Shown here piece by piece: positions 26,435 to 35,346 of a DNA stretch of 64,000 nucleotides; positions within the stretch are counted from its first letter, which is position 1, and every line of letters begins with the position of its first letter. The stretch covers positions 806,001 through 870,000 of the forward strand of contig CAVZOJ010000003.1 of assembly GCA_963776845.1 (NCBI GenBank), written 5' to 3'. This DNA comes from Roseitranquillus sp963776845. GTDB taxonomy: Bacteria; Pseudomonadota; Alphaproteobacteria; Rhodobacterales; Rhodobacteraceae. Made by a program: the position numbers and the translations under genes. The notes beneath the pieces are model-generated. The model saw only the letters and a program-made list of their open reading frames with translations. It did not search any database and had not been told where the DNA came from.

Positions 26435-27724
26435 CTAAATGCCGAGGCGATCTCTCAGGGCGTACCAGGCCATCGCCAGCGCGAGCAGGGGGGAGCGCGC
26501 CGAGGCGCCGCCAGGGAACGCCGGCGTCGGCAAGGAGGAGAGCAGGTCGAAGCGTCTCGACTGCCCGGCGACGGCTTCGGCGATCACCTTGCCGGCCATC
26601 ACCGCCATTGCGACGCCGTGGCCCGAGTAGCCTGAAGCGGACCAGACGCCGGACCCGAGCCTCGAGAAGAGCGGCATGCGGCTGCGCGTTATCGCCAAGG
26701 TCCCGCCCCAGGCATGCGTGATCTCGACGTCCGCCAACTGCGGATAGACCCGAGACAGCGGAGCCCGGACCTTCCCAGCGACGTCTGCGGGAAAGCGGTA
26801 TCCATAGCTCTCTCCACCGCCGAACAAGATGCGCCCATCATGGGTTGGACGCCAGTAGCTGACGACGAACCTGTCGTCGGCGACTGCGACCGGCCGGGCG
26901 AGCGGCATCCTGTCGCCCAGGGGCTCGGTCGCGATGACGAAATTGTTGATCGGCATGACTTGCTTGCCGACCTCCGGCGCGAGGTCGCCGAGATATCCGT
27001 TGGCGGCAAGAATGACATGGTCGGCGCTGACGTCGCCGTCAGCGGTGCGCACGCGGGTTCCTTCGACGGACACAACGCGACTGCGCTCAAAGATTCTTGC
27101 TCCCGCCATCTCCGCGAGCCGCGCCATCCCGATCGCGAGGCGCAGGGGATGCAGATGGCCCGTCGACCAATCGACGACGCCGCCGGCGAATGCGTCGGTT
27201 CCGATGAGCGCGGACAGCGCCTCACGATCGAGCGCCTCGATGCGCTCGGCACCGAAGTCTCGCACGAGGCTTTCGGCATACGCCTTCGCGGCGCCGAGAT
27301 GCGCTGGCGAGCGGACCGTCTGAACGACACCTTCCTGCCATCCGGCGTCGACCTCCTGTCGCTGCGCAAGGTCGCGGACGAGGGCTTTCGCCTCTTCGAA
27401 CAACGACCAGAGCTGCCGCGCCGATCCCTCGCCGACCATCGCGGCCAGCTCGTCCTGATGCAGCCGTTGGCCGGTCCCGACCTGGCCACCGTTCCGGCCC
27501 GACGCTCCAAAGCCGACCCGCTGCGCTTCCAGGAGGACGACATCGAAGCCCGCTTCGGCCAGGTGCCATGCCGCCGACAGCCCCGTATAGCCGCCACCGA
27601 CGATGCAGACGTCGGTCCGCAGGTGATCCCGCAGCGACGGAAAGGGGGGCAGCAGGTCGGCGGTCTCGGCGTACCAGCTCGCCGGATAGCGCCCGGGCTG
27701 GTCGTTCGCGTCGAGCAGATTCAT
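26435..27724 (-). CDS. puuB: Gamma-glutamylputrescine oxidoreductase-like FAD enzyme
   Basis: 429-aa DAO-family flavoenzyme. The FAD-binding motif is CIVGGGYTGLSAAWHLAEAG near residues 40-59, followed by GFGASGRNGGQV; the C-terminal FAD contact is SGYSGHGVAMAVMAGKVIAE. PuuB oxidises gamma-glutamyl-putrescine to the aldehyde, releasing ammonia and hydrogen peroxide. The ATG overlaps the stop of the PuuA-like gene (ATGA), which strongly supports this role over a generic amino-acid oxidase. Confidence 0.85.
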   Translation of the reverse strand: MNLLDANDQPGRYPASWYAETADLLPPFPSLRDHLRTDVCIVGGGYTGLSAAWHLAEAGFDVVLLEAQRVGFGASGRNGGQVGTGQRLHQDELAAMVGEGSARQLWSLFEEAKALVRDLAQRQEVDAGWQEGVVQTVRSPAHLGAAKAYAESLVRDFGAERIEALDREALSALIGTDAFAGGVVDWSTGHLHPLRLAIGMARLAEMAGARIFERSRVVSVEGTRVRTADGDVSADHVILAANGYLGDLAPEVGKQVMPINNFVIATEPLGDRMPLARPVAVADDRFVVSYWRPTHDGRILFGGGESYGYRFPADVAGKVRAPLSRVYPQLADVEITHAWGGTLAITRSRMPLFSRLGSGVWSASGYSGHGVAMAVMAGKVIAEAVAGQSRRFDLLSSLPTPAFPGGASARSPLLALAMAWYALRDRLGI

Positions 27725-29073
27725 ACGTTCAGCAGCAGGTGCTCACGCTCCCAAGGTGAGATGACCTGCAGGAATTCCCGATACTCGAGCTCCTTCACGG
27801 CAGCGTAGATGCCCGCGAAGCGATGCCCGAGAATCTCGTGGATCTCGTGCGCCGCCCCGAAGAGGTCTAGCGCATCGCCGAGGCCGCGCGGGATTGCCGC
27901 GTCGCGCGTGTATGCATCGCCTTTAAAGGGGTTACCCGGCGTCTCTTCGGCCACCAATCCCAGATAGCCGCAGGCGAGAGACGCGGCGATCCCCAGATAG
28001 GGGTTCACGTCCATCCCGGCGATGCGGTTCTCGACCCGGCGGGCCTCGGGCTCGCTGATAGGAACGCGAATGCCGGTCGTGCGGTTGTCGCGGCCCCATT
28101 CCAGGTTGATCGGCGCTGCGAAGTCCGGGACGTACCGGCGATAGGAATTCACGTAGGGCGCCAACACTGCGATGACGCTTGGCAGATGCTTCTGCTGTCC
28201 AGCGATGAAGTGACCGAAGGCCGCCGTCTCGTTGCCTTCGGTATCCGAGAAGATGTTGCGGCCCGTCTTGGTGTCGACGACGGAATGATGGATATGCATC
28301 GCTGAGCCAGGTTCATCCTGGATCGGCTTGGCCATGAACGTCGCGAAGCAGTCGTGCCGCAGCGCCGCTTCGCGGATCATCCGCTTGAAGAAGAAGATCT
28401 CGTCGGCCAGTCGCACCGGGTCGCCGTGGCGCAGGTTCATCTCGATCTGGCCGGCGCCGCCTTCCTGGAGGATCCCGTCGATCTCGAAGCCCTGCGCCTC
28501 GGCGAAATCGTAGATGTCGTCGATGACCTGGCCGTATTCGTCGACAGCGCTCATCGAATACGCTTGGCGGGCGGCCGCCCGCCGGCCCGAGCGGCCCATC
28601 GGCGGCTCGATCGGGCGATTTGGGTCGGTGTTGCGCGCAACGAGGTAGAATTCCATCTCGGGGGCCACGATCGGTTGCCAGCCGCGCGCGTTGTATAGCT
28701 CGATGACGTGCCGCAGCACGTTCCTCGGCGCGATGGGCCAGGGACTGCCGTCCTGATCGTGGATGTCGTGGATCACCTGCAGCGTCATGTCCTGCGCCCA
28801 GGGTGCCGCGGTCGCCGTCGAGAAGTCGGGCGTCAGGATCAGGTCGGGCTCTGTGAACGCTTCCGAGCCGTCGTCGGCCCAGTCGCCGGTGATCGTCTGC
28901 AGAAAGATCGAGTTCGGCAGGTAGAACCGCGTCTGCGTCGCGAACTTCGACGCCGGCATCGCCTTGCCGCGCGCGATGCCGGACAGGTCGGCAACGATGC
29001 ACTCCACCTCGTCGCAGCGACGACCGTCGAGGTAGGCCGTCGCCGCCTCCGGGATCTTGTCGAGCCAGCTCAT
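27721..29073 (-). CDS. puuA: Glutamine synthetase family, gamma-glutamylputrescine synthetase-like (copy 1)
   Basis: 450 aa. N-terminal beta-grasp segment VECIVADLSGIARGKAMP; catalytic domain with the Glu in APEMEFYLVARN, GGAGQIEMNLRHGD, and the substrate loop GSAMHIHHSVVDTKTGRN. The later RRVENRIAGMDVNPYLGIAA is also characteristic. This GS-III-like short form ligates glutamate to amines (PuuA role) rather than ammonia. It overlaps both puuB downstream and the amidotransferase gene upstream by 4 nt, so the three are translationally coupled. Confidence 0.87.
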   Translation of the reverse strand: MSWLDKIPEAATAYLDGRRCDEVECIVADLSGIARGKAMPASKFATQTRFYLPNSIFLQTITGDWADDGSEAFTEPDLILTPDFSTATAAPWAQDMTLQVIHDIHDQDGSPWPIAPRNVLRHVIELYNARGWQPIVAPEMEFYLVARNTDPNRPIEPPMGRSGRRAAARQAYSMSAVDEYGQVIDDIYDFAEAQGFEIDGILQEGGAGQIEMNLRHGDPVRLADEIFFFKRMIREAALRHDCFATFMAKPIQDEPGSAMHIHHSVVDTKTGRNIFSDTEGNETAAFGHFIAGQQKHLPSVIAVLAPYVNSYRRYVPDFAAPINLEWGRDNRTTGIRVPISEPEARRVENRIAGMDVNPYLGIAASLACGYLGLVAEETPGNPFKGDAYTRDAAIPRGLGDALDLFGAAHEIHEILGHRFAGIYAAVKELEYREFLQVISPWEREHLLLNV

Positions 29074-29744
29074 GCGGCACCTTTGAGGAACGCGGCAATC
29101 CTGTCGCCCATGAGGCCACGGTCGAGCGGCTGGCCCAGCGCCGCTTCCGCAGCATCGAGCCGGTCGTTAGGGACGGTCCCGCGGCCACGGTACTTGATGA
29201 GGCCTGCCAGCGTCTCGGAATCGTACTCCGGGTGCGGCTGCACGGTGAGGATGCCGTCGTAGAGCAGCGCGGCGTAGCGGCAGAAATCACTCTGGCCGAT
29301 GACTTGGGCGCCCTTCGGCAGCGCGACGACCTGGTCCTGGTGCCAGGCGGTCAGGGAATAGTTGCGTTCCTCAATCCGATACGTCTGCGGTCCGACGGAC
29401 CAGCCACCGTCAAACTTCTCGACGCGGCCGCCCAGCGCCTGCGCGATGATCTGGTGGCCGAAGCAGATGCCGACGAGAGGCCGGCCGCTATCGCGGATCG
29501 CCCGGATGAAGTCCTCCAGCGGCGGTATCCAGGGGAGCTCGTCATACGCGCCGTGGCGGGACCCGGTGATCAACCAGCCGTCGGCGGCATCCGGCTCGTC
29601 GGGAAAGATGCCGTCGACGACGTCCCAGGTCTCGAAGCTGAAACCGTGACCGTCCAGCAGGCGGCGGAACATCTCGTCGTAGTCGCCCCGCTCTGCGCGG
29701 ATTGGGTCGGCCGCGTGGCCGGTCTGCAGTATGCCGATTTTCAT
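29070..29744 (-). CDS. Class I glutamine amidotransferase-like protein
   Basis: 224 aa. The nucleophile Cys is in LVGICFGHQIIAQALGG, and the His/Glu pair is in VQPHPEYDSETL, completing the triad. The sequence is of the stand-alone GMP-synthase-glutaminase type rather than the PuuD type. Encoded between two gamma-glutamyl-amine ligases, it probably hydrolyses a gamma-glutamyl intermediate, as PuuD does for gamma-glutamyl-GABA. The role is inferred from position; the fold and triad are seen. Confidence 0.82.
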   Translation of the reverse strand: MKIGILQTGHAADPIRAERGDYDEMFRRLLDGHGFSFETWDVVDGIFPDEPDAADGWLITGSRHGAYDELPWIPPLEDFIRAIRDSGRPLVGICFGHQIIAQALGGRVEKFDGGWSVGPQTYRIEERNYSLTAWHQDQVVALPKGAQVIGQSDFCRYAALLYDGILTVQPHPEYDSETLAGLIKYRGRGTVPNDRLDAAEAALGQPLDRGLMGDRIAAFLKGAA

Positions 29745-29785
29745 GGGTCGTCCGAGGGATTTCGGGAATGTGCTTATCCCGCCGG

Positions 29786-31114
29786 TCAGACCGTGTCGAG
29801 ATAGAGGTCCACGCGCTCCGTCTGGGAGAGTTCGTCGTAGTAGGTCCGCTCCTGCTTCTTGGTCATCAGGTAGTTGCGGACAAGCCCACGCGGCAGGATG
29901 CGCTGCATGCGCTCGCTGGTCTCGAACGCCGCGATCGCGCTTTCCCAGTCACGCGGCATCTGCGGCAGGTCCATCTCATAGGCGTTGCCGGTGATCGGCT
30001 CCGGCGGCTCCGCCCCGTCCTCGATCCCGGCTAGGGCGGCGCCGAGGATGACGGCAAGGAGCAGGTAGGGGTTCACGTCGCCGCCAGCGACCCGGTGCTC
30101 GATCCGGCGCGCGGCCGTGCTTCCAGCGGGAATGCGGATCGCGGCTGTGCGGTTCTCGTACGACCAGCACAGACCGGTGGGTGCATGCGCACCCGGGACC
30201 AGGCGGTCATAGCTGTTTCCATGCGGCGCGAAGACGAGAGCCGAGGGCGACATCGCCTCGAGACACCCCGCCACGGCGTGGCGCAGAGCGTCCGTCCCGC
30301 GCGGCCCGGCATCGTCGAAGATGTTGCGCCCATCACGGTCGAGCACGCTGAAATGGACGTGCATGCCGTTGCCCGAGTAGTCGACGTAGGGTTTGGCCAT
30401 GAAGCTGGCGGCAAAGCCGAACTTTCGCGCCATCCCGCGCAGCAACAGCTTGAAGAGCCATGCGTCGTCGGCCGCCTTCAGCGCCGGCCCATGGACGAGG
30501 TTGATCTCGTACTGGCCGAGGCCCGCCTCGCTGATCGCGGTCTCGGCAGGAATGTCCATCGCCTCGCAGGCCTCGTAGAGCTCGTTGAAGAAGACGTCGA
30601 ACGAGTCGAGCGCGCGGAGCGACAGGATCTCTCCGCCCAGGCGCCGCTTGCCAGAGCGGGGAGAGGGCGGCGGCTGCAGCTCTTCCCCGCTGTCGTCGAT
30701 CAGGTAGAACTCGAGCTCGGTCGCCACCATCGGGCGCCAGCCACGCTCCTCGTATTTCTGGAGGACGGCGGCGAGGGCGTGGCGCGGATCGCCGTAGAAC
30801 GGCCGCCCGTCCTCGCGGTACATCCACGCCGGCAGCAGCGCCGACTGCGTTGACAGCCATGGCATCGGAACGAAGCCGCGGTCGGTCGGATAGAGGATCC
30901 CGTCCCGGTCGCCGGTGTCGAAGACCAGCGGGCTGTTCTCGATGTCGTCGCCCCAGATGTCGACGTTGAGCACGCTCATCGGCATGCGGGCGCCTTCGCT
31001 CCGGATCTTTTCCGCGAATCGTGCCGGCAGGCGCTTGCCACGGGCCTGTCCGTTGAGGTCGGCGACGGCGATGTGAACCGTTCTGACCTCTGGATGTTCG
31101 GCCAGCCAGCTCAT
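29786..31114 (-). CDS. Glutamine synthetase family, gamma-glutamylpolyamine synthetase-like (copy 2)
   Basis: 442 aa from the ATG at 31114, which overlaps the stop of the permease gene (ATGA). It has the same architecture as copy 1: VADLNGQARGKRLPARF, ATELEFYLID, GLGQYEINLVHGPAL, GNGMHVHFSVLDRDGRN and RRIEHRVAGGDVNPYLLLAV. It is clearly diverged from copy 1, so a different amine substrate is likely. Frame extension above 31114 is a shadow of the permease gene. Confidence 0.86.
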   Translation of the reverse strand: MSWLAEHPEVRTVHIAVADLNGQARGKRLPARFAEKIRSEGARMPMSVLNVDIWGDDIENSPLVFDTGDRDGILYPTDRGFVPMPWLSTQSALLPAWMYREDGRPFYGDPRHALAAVLQKYEERGWRPMVATELEFYLIDDSGEELQPPPSPRSGKRRLGGEILSLRALDSFDVFFNELYEACEAMDIPAETAISEAGLGQYEINLVHGPALKAADDAWLFKLLLRGMARKFGFAASFMAKPYVDYSGNGMHVHFSVLDRDGRNIFDDAGPRGTDALRHAVAGCLEAMSPSALVFAPHGNSYDRLVPGAHAPTGLCWSYENRTAAIRIPAGSTAARRIEHRVAGGDVNPYLLLAVILGAALAGIEDGAEPPEPITGNAYEMDLPQMPRDWESAIAAFETSERMQRILPRGLVRNYLMTKKQERTYYDELSQTERVDLYLDTV

Positions 31115-31938
31115 CTGACGAGCAACGGCCGGTAACGTACCCGCGATCGTGTCTCCTGCGGCATGTGGCGATTGAGCCGTCGGTTCGCGTAGCCGAAGAG
31201 CGCAATGATGCCGAGCGTCAGGAGGATGAAGTATCCCGCCACGATCGGGTAGGGAACGAAGGGATTGAACGTCTTGTCGGCGAAGTAGCTCGCATAGTAG
31301 AGGGCGTCGCCGCGCTGCTGCCACGCCGGAAAGCCCGAGAAGAACACCAGCGTCGTCGCGTGGAAGAGAAAGATCGCTTCGTTGGTGTAGGCCGGCCAGG
31401 CTAGGCGCAGCATCGTCGGCCAGACGACCCGACGGAACTTGGCCCAGCCAGTCATGCCGAAGGCGTCCGCAGCCTCGACGTCACCGCGCGGGACCGCGCG
31501 CAGCGCGCCGTAGAAGATTTCGGCGGAGTAGGCGGCAGTGTTGAGGAAGAGCACGAACAGCGCCCCGGCCCAGGCCCGCGTGGTCCACGACGTCTCGATC
31601 GTGATGCCGAGAATGTCGATGCCTGCGCGTGGCAGCAACACCAGCGCCTCGTAGGCCAGAAAGAACTGGATGAAGAGCGGTGAGCCACGGAAGAGGAAGA
31701 TGAACCATTCAGCGGGCTTTCGCAGCCAGAAATGCCACGAGTTCTTCGCCACCGCGAGCGCCGTCGCGAAGAAGAACCCGAAGATCAGGGCCAGCGCGCC
31801 GAGATAGACATTCCACAACATGCCCGAGCCGATCAGCACGAACTGGTCGCAGAGCGTGAAGTCCGACCTCGGCAACAGCCGCTCACCGAGGCCGATGGAC
31901 CTCAGCCCGTAGGACTGGATTGTCTCGATACAGCTCAT
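31111..31938 (-). CDS. Amino-acid ABC transporter permease, HisM/GlnP type
   Basis: 275-aa inner-membrane permease of the polar amino acid (PAAT) ABC family. The coupling (EAA) loop is SAEIFYGALRAVPRGDVEAADAFGM, seen in pieces around residues 155-180. About five hydrophobic helices, with RGSPLFIQFFLAYEALVLLP typical of HisM. ATG 31938 overlaps the upstream HisQ-type gene stop, and its own stop overlaps the copy-2 synthetase start. The frame is open to 32910 but only as a shadow. Confidence 0.88.
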   Translation of the reverse strand: MSCIETIQSYGLRSIGLGERLLPRSDFTLCDQFVLIGSGMLWNVYLGALALIFGFFFATALAVAKNSWHFWLRKPAEWFIFLFRGSPLFIQFFLAYEALVLLPRAGIDILGITIETSWTTRAWAGALFVLFLNTAAYSAEIFYGALRAVPRGDVEAADAFGMTGWAKFRRVVWPTMLRLAWPAYTNEAIFLFHATTLVFFSGFPAWQQRGDALYYASYFADKTFNPFVPYPIVAGYFILLTLGIIALFGYANRRLNRHMPQETRSRVRYRPLLVR

Positions 31939-32828
31939 GCCGCACCTGCCAGGGCGCGACCGGCCAGTGCATCGCCACCCACCGTCGCCTGGCCGTGGCT
32001 GAGGCGGCGGGTCAGGCGCGCGAGAACGATCTCGCTCACCTTGGTGAGCGCCAGGTAGAACGCGAGAAGACCGAGGAAGTACCAGAGCCGCCAATCCGGA
32101 TGCGGATAGGTGAAGGCCGATGTCTTCGCGCCGCCGAGTTCCCGTGCCCAGTAGACGATGTCTTCGACCCCGAGCAGGAACAAAAGCGGCGTCGCCTTGA
32201 CGAGGATCATCCAGAGGTTCGAAAGCCCAGGCAGCGCATAGAGCCACATCTGCGGCACCACGACTCGCCAGAAGGTCTGTCGCCGGCTCATGCCATACGC
32301 CTCCGCCGTCTCGATCTGAGGCCTGGGAACCGCACGCATAGCGCCATAGAGGACGTTCGCCGCGAACGCGCCGAAGACGATGGCGAAGGTCAGCACCGCC
32401 AGAGCGAAGCCGTAGGCTTCGTGCACCCACTGCGGCGAGGACGACAGCGGCAGCTTGGCGGCGGAACAGACGACGAAATCGTTCCCCTGCCGGACCGGCT
32501 GATCCCAGTCGGGGCAGAAGATCTGGTGGCGCGTCCACTCGAATGCCTGGTCGAGCGCGATGACGAAGAACAGGAAGAAGACGATGTCGGGCACGCCGCG
32601 CACGATGGCGGTGTAGCCCTTTCCGAGCCAGCGCAGGGGCAGGACGTGCGACCGTGCCGCGACGGCGCCGGCAAAGCCGAAGGCGAGGGCGATCGGCGCG
32701 GTGATGGCGAGCAGGATCAGCACCGTCCCGAAGGAGGCGTAGAACGCCATGTGCTTGCCGCTGGTCAGGTAGCAAGCGAACCATGCCAGCCGGTCGAGCG
32801 ACGCGGGATCGGCGCAGAAGTCGAACAT
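31935..32828 (-). CDS. Amino-acid ABC transporter permease, HisQ type
   Basis: 297-aa partner permease with a longer periplasmic insertion (around FCPDWDQPVRQGNDFVVCSA, carrying two Cys). RGVPDIVFFLFFVIALDQAF and the EAA-loop region YGAMRAVPRPQIETAEAYGM mark the PAAT family. It forms the heterodimeric channel with the HisM-type protein encoded immediately downstream (4-nt overlap). Confidence 0.87.
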   Translation of the reverse strand: MFDFCADPASLDRLAWFACYLTSGKHMAFYASFGTVLILLAITAPIALAFGFAGAVAARSHVLPLRWLGKGYTAIVRGVPDIVFFLFFVIALDQAFEWTRHQIFCPDWDQPVRQGNDFVVCSAAKLPLSSSPQWVHEAYGFALAVLTFAIVFGAFAANVLYGAMRAVPRPQIETAEAYGMSRRQTFWRVVVPQMWLYALPGLSNLWMILVKATPLLFLLGVEDIVYWARELGGAKTSAFTYPHPDWRLWYFLGLLAFYLALTKVSEIVLARLTRRLSHGQATVGGDALAGRALAGAA

Positions 32829-32982
32829 CAGAAGGCGCCACGCCGGTTGCCCGGGCGGACGATCGCCGTGTAGCGAGGGCCCACCGACGCCGCACGGCGC
32901 CTCCTCTCACGGATCAAGTCCGCCAGAGGAAGCGTCGCCGGCAGGATAGAGCGTCGCGAGCGTTGGCGGCGCGGCGCGGCCG

Positions 32983-33711
32983 TCACTCGTAGACTTGCGC
33001 GTCGTCGCCGAACCACTTCACGATCATCTCGTTCAGCGTGCCGTCCGCCTTCAGCTCGCCGATGATCTCGTCGAAGGTCTGCTTGAGCTCTGCGTCGCTC
33101 TCGCGCAGGCCCATTCCGACGCCACCGCCAAGCTGCACGTCTTCGCCCACGAACATGAGCTCACCACCAAACTCGGCGACGATCGGCACGAGGTAGTCCT
33201 TGTCGGCAAAGACAGCGTCGGCCTCGCCGTTGCGTACTGCGGCCACCGTTTCGTCCGGCGTGGCGTATTCGACAAGGGTCGCGCCAGATTCGGCGACATG
33301 CCCTGCCTGGATCGTGGCTGTCTGCGCAGCGACGACGCCGCCTTCGAGATCGACCCCTTCGTTGAGCGCGACGTAGGCGGAGGCGGCGGGCGGGATGTAG
33401 TTCTGCGTGAAGTCGATGACCTCGTCACGCTCGTCGGTGATGCTCATCCCGGCCATGATCGTGTCGTAGTTGCCGGAGACCAGGTTCGGGATGATCGAGT
33501 CCCAGTCGTTCGTCACCCACTCGCAGGTGAGACCGGCACGCTCGCACAGCAGGTCGCCAAGCTCGCGCTCGTAGCCGTCGACCTCGCCGGCATCGTTGAT
33601 GAAGTTGTACGGCGGGTAGGCACCCTCGGTTCCCATGCGCACCGTGTCCTGGGCAAGTGCGGCCCCGGAGGTCATGGCCAGCGCCGCGCCGGCGATGATG
33701 AAGGTCTTCAT
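32983..33711 (-). CDS. Amino-acid-type ABC transporter substrate-binding protein
   Basis: 242-aa periplasmic protein of SBP family 3. From the ATG at 33711 (GGAG upstream) a signal peptide, MKTFIIAGAALAMTSGAALA, precedes the family start VRMGTEGAYPPYNFINDAGE. YERELGDLLCERAGLTCEWV and IIPNLVSGNYDTIMAGMSIT are typical. It feeds the HisQ/HisM channel encoded downstream. Given the operon, the ligand may be a polyamine or amine-containing amino acid, although polyamine importers usually use PotD/F-type proteins. Confidence 0.9.
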   Translation of the reverse strand: MKTFIIAGAALAMTSGAALAQDTVRMGTEGAYPPYNFINDAGEVDGYERELGDLLCERAGLTCEWVTNDWDSIIPNLVSGNYDTIMAGMSITDERDEVIDFTQNYIPPAASAYVALNEGVDLEGGVVAAQTATIQAGHVAESGATLVEYATPDETVAAVRNGEADAVFADKDYLVPIVAEFGGELMFVGEDVQLGGGVGMGLRESDAELKQTFDEIIGELKADGTLNEMIVKWFGDDAQVYE

Positions 33712-33731
33712 AAGGTTACTCCTTGTTGGTC

Positions 33732-34511
33732 TCACGCGGCCTTTCCGGCCGACAGGAATTGCCGAAGTCTCGGTGACTCGGGGTGGTCGAAGAGGCGGTC
33801 AGGCGATCCCTCCTCGGCGATGCGGCCCTGGTGCAGGAAGACGACGTGGTCGCTGCAGTTGCGCGCCATCGCCATGTCGTGCGTGACGAGGATCATCGTC
33901 CGCCCTTCCTCGGCGAGCGACTGGATCACGCGCACCACCTCCTGCTCGAGCTCCGGGTCGAGCGCAGACGTGGGCTCGTCGAAGAGCAGCGCCCTGGGCT
34001 CCATGCAGAGGGCACGCGCTATGGCGGCACGCTGCTGCTGGCCGCCGGACAGCTGCGCGGGATAGGCGTCGCACTTCGCGCCGATGCCGACGCGGTCGAG
34101 CATGGCGCGCGCGCGCGTCTCGACCTCGTGCCGGTCCTGCCGGAGCACGGTCAGTGGCGCTTCCATGACGTTCTGCAGGATCGTCATGTGCGACCACAGG
34201 TTGAACTGCTGGAAGACCATGGCGAGGTTGGTGCGCACGCGGGTCACCTGCGCCCGGTCCGCCGGCCGCCGCGTCGCACCGTTGCCGCGCCAGACGATCG
34301 GCTCGCCCTCGAAAATGATCTCCCCCTCCTGGCTGTCCTCGAGCAGGTTCGCGCAACGCAGAAGGGTCGACTTGCCGGACCCCGACGAGCCGATCACCGA
34401 GACGACGTGCCCGCGCGGCGCTGCAAGATCCACGCCCTTCAGCACCTCGAGCGACCCGAAGCGCTTGTGGATGTTTCGCAACTGGATGACGGGGGCGGCG
34501 GGTTCGGTCAC
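33732..34511 (-). CDS. Amino-acid ABC transporter ATP-binding protein
   Basis: 259-aa ATPase of the PAAT importer. Walker A is SSGSGKSTLL, the Q-loop lies in MVFQQFNLWSHMT, the signature is LSGGQQQRAAIARAL, Walker B is LLFDEPTSALDPE and the switch His is in LVTHDMAMA. Start GTG 34511 has only a weak ribosome-binding site. It is the first gene of the transporter-synthetase operon; 20 nt separate it from the binding-protein gene. Confidence 0.92.
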   Translation of the reverse strand: MTEPAAPVIQLRNIHKRFGSLEVLKGVDLAAPRGHVVSVIGSSGSGKSTLLRCANLLEDSQEGEIIFEGEPIVWRGNGATRRPADRAQVTRVRTNLAMVFQQFNLWSHMTILQNVMEAPLTVLRQDRHEVETRARAMLDRVGIGAKCDAYPAQLSGGQQQRAAIARALCMEPRALLFDEPTSALDPELEQEVVRVIQSLAEEGRTMILVTHDMAMARNCSDHVVFLHQGRIAEEGSPDRLFDHPESPRLRQFLSAGKAA

Positions 34512-34614
34512 GACAGCTTTCGGAAATGGCGCGTCGAAAGCCGAGTAAGGCGCGGAAACGGCAGGATTGCAACGCGTATGGACGGGGTGACGTAGGGTTC
34601 TCTGCGGCGCGTGC

Positions 34615-35346
34615 CTAAGGGAGCGGCGGAGTCGGGACCGCGCGGTACGCCTCGAGCGGCAGCCGTACGATGCTCTGCAATCCCAGCGTGTCGCGGGGTG
34701 TGTCGGGCAGCGCGGCTATCGCGTCGGCGAGGGCATCGAACATGCGCAGCGGGTCAAGCCCCGGCGCCGTCACGAAGGCGAGGCCCGGGGTGGCGGCAGT
34801 CCGGCCGAGGACGTGAAGCGATTGGATCGGGGCATGACGGGCGATGCCGCGCCAGGTGACGGCGTCGACCGCCGCGATGTCGGCGCGCTTTTCCGAGACT
34901 GCGCAGGCACTTGCGACGTGGGCGCCGGTCTCGAGCAGGTTGCCGAAGTGGACCCCGGCGGTGGCGGCTTCGGTGACAGGAGCAGCCCAGCCGGACTGCG
35001 AGTTGTAGCCGCTGATCGCGAGCGTCGCTCCGGCGAAGGCGGCGAGGGTTGTGCGCGGGTCGTCACGGCGAGCGATCCACAGGCTGACATAGTGGCCGGG
35101 CGGTGCGTCGATATCGTAAGTCCCTGTTCCGACGTAGGAAAGCTTGCCCCGGAACGTCGTGCGAAGGGGCAAGCCGCAGATCTGCCCGAGCACGAGGCCG
35201 GGGTGCGCCCAGGTCTCTGCGGGGGTCATGTCGCGGGTCAGGGTCGGGGGAAGGTCGCCGCCGTGCGCGTCGCGGACAAGGGACCACAGGGCGTCGTGGG
35301 CGGCGGCGTTCTCCGGCCGGTCGTACATCGGCAGCGCGGCAATCAC
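34615..35346 (-). CDS. PhnD-like substrate-binding-fold protein without signal peptide
   Basis: 243-aa protein resembling the phosphate/phosphonate-binding PhnD fold: ALPMYDRPENAAAHDALWSL at the start, GLVLGQICGLPL and GYNSQSGWAAPV in the middle, and AVDAVTWRGIARHAP later. No secretion signal is visible, so it is probably cytoplasmic, and no permease gene adjoins it. Its ATG overlaps the stop of the TerB-like gene (ATGA), so the two are coupled. Function unknown. Confidence 0.75.
   Translation of the reverse strand: MIAALPMYDRPENAAAHDALWSLVRDAHGGDLPPTLTRDMTPAETWAHPGLVLGQICGLPLRTTFRGKLSYVGTGTYDIDAPPGHYVSLWIARRDDPRTTLAAFAGATLAISGYNSQSGWAAPVTEAATAGVHFGNLLETGAHVASACAVSEKRADIAAVDAVTWRGIARHAPIQSLHVLGRTAATPGLAFVTAPGLDPLRMFDALADAIAALPDTPRDTLGLQSIVRLPLEAYRAVPTPPLP

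Noticed and set aside
29070..29744. Naming the amidotransferase PuuD
   Set aside because: The Cys and His/Glu motifs are of the GMP-synthase glutaminase type; only the position supports a PuuD-like job.
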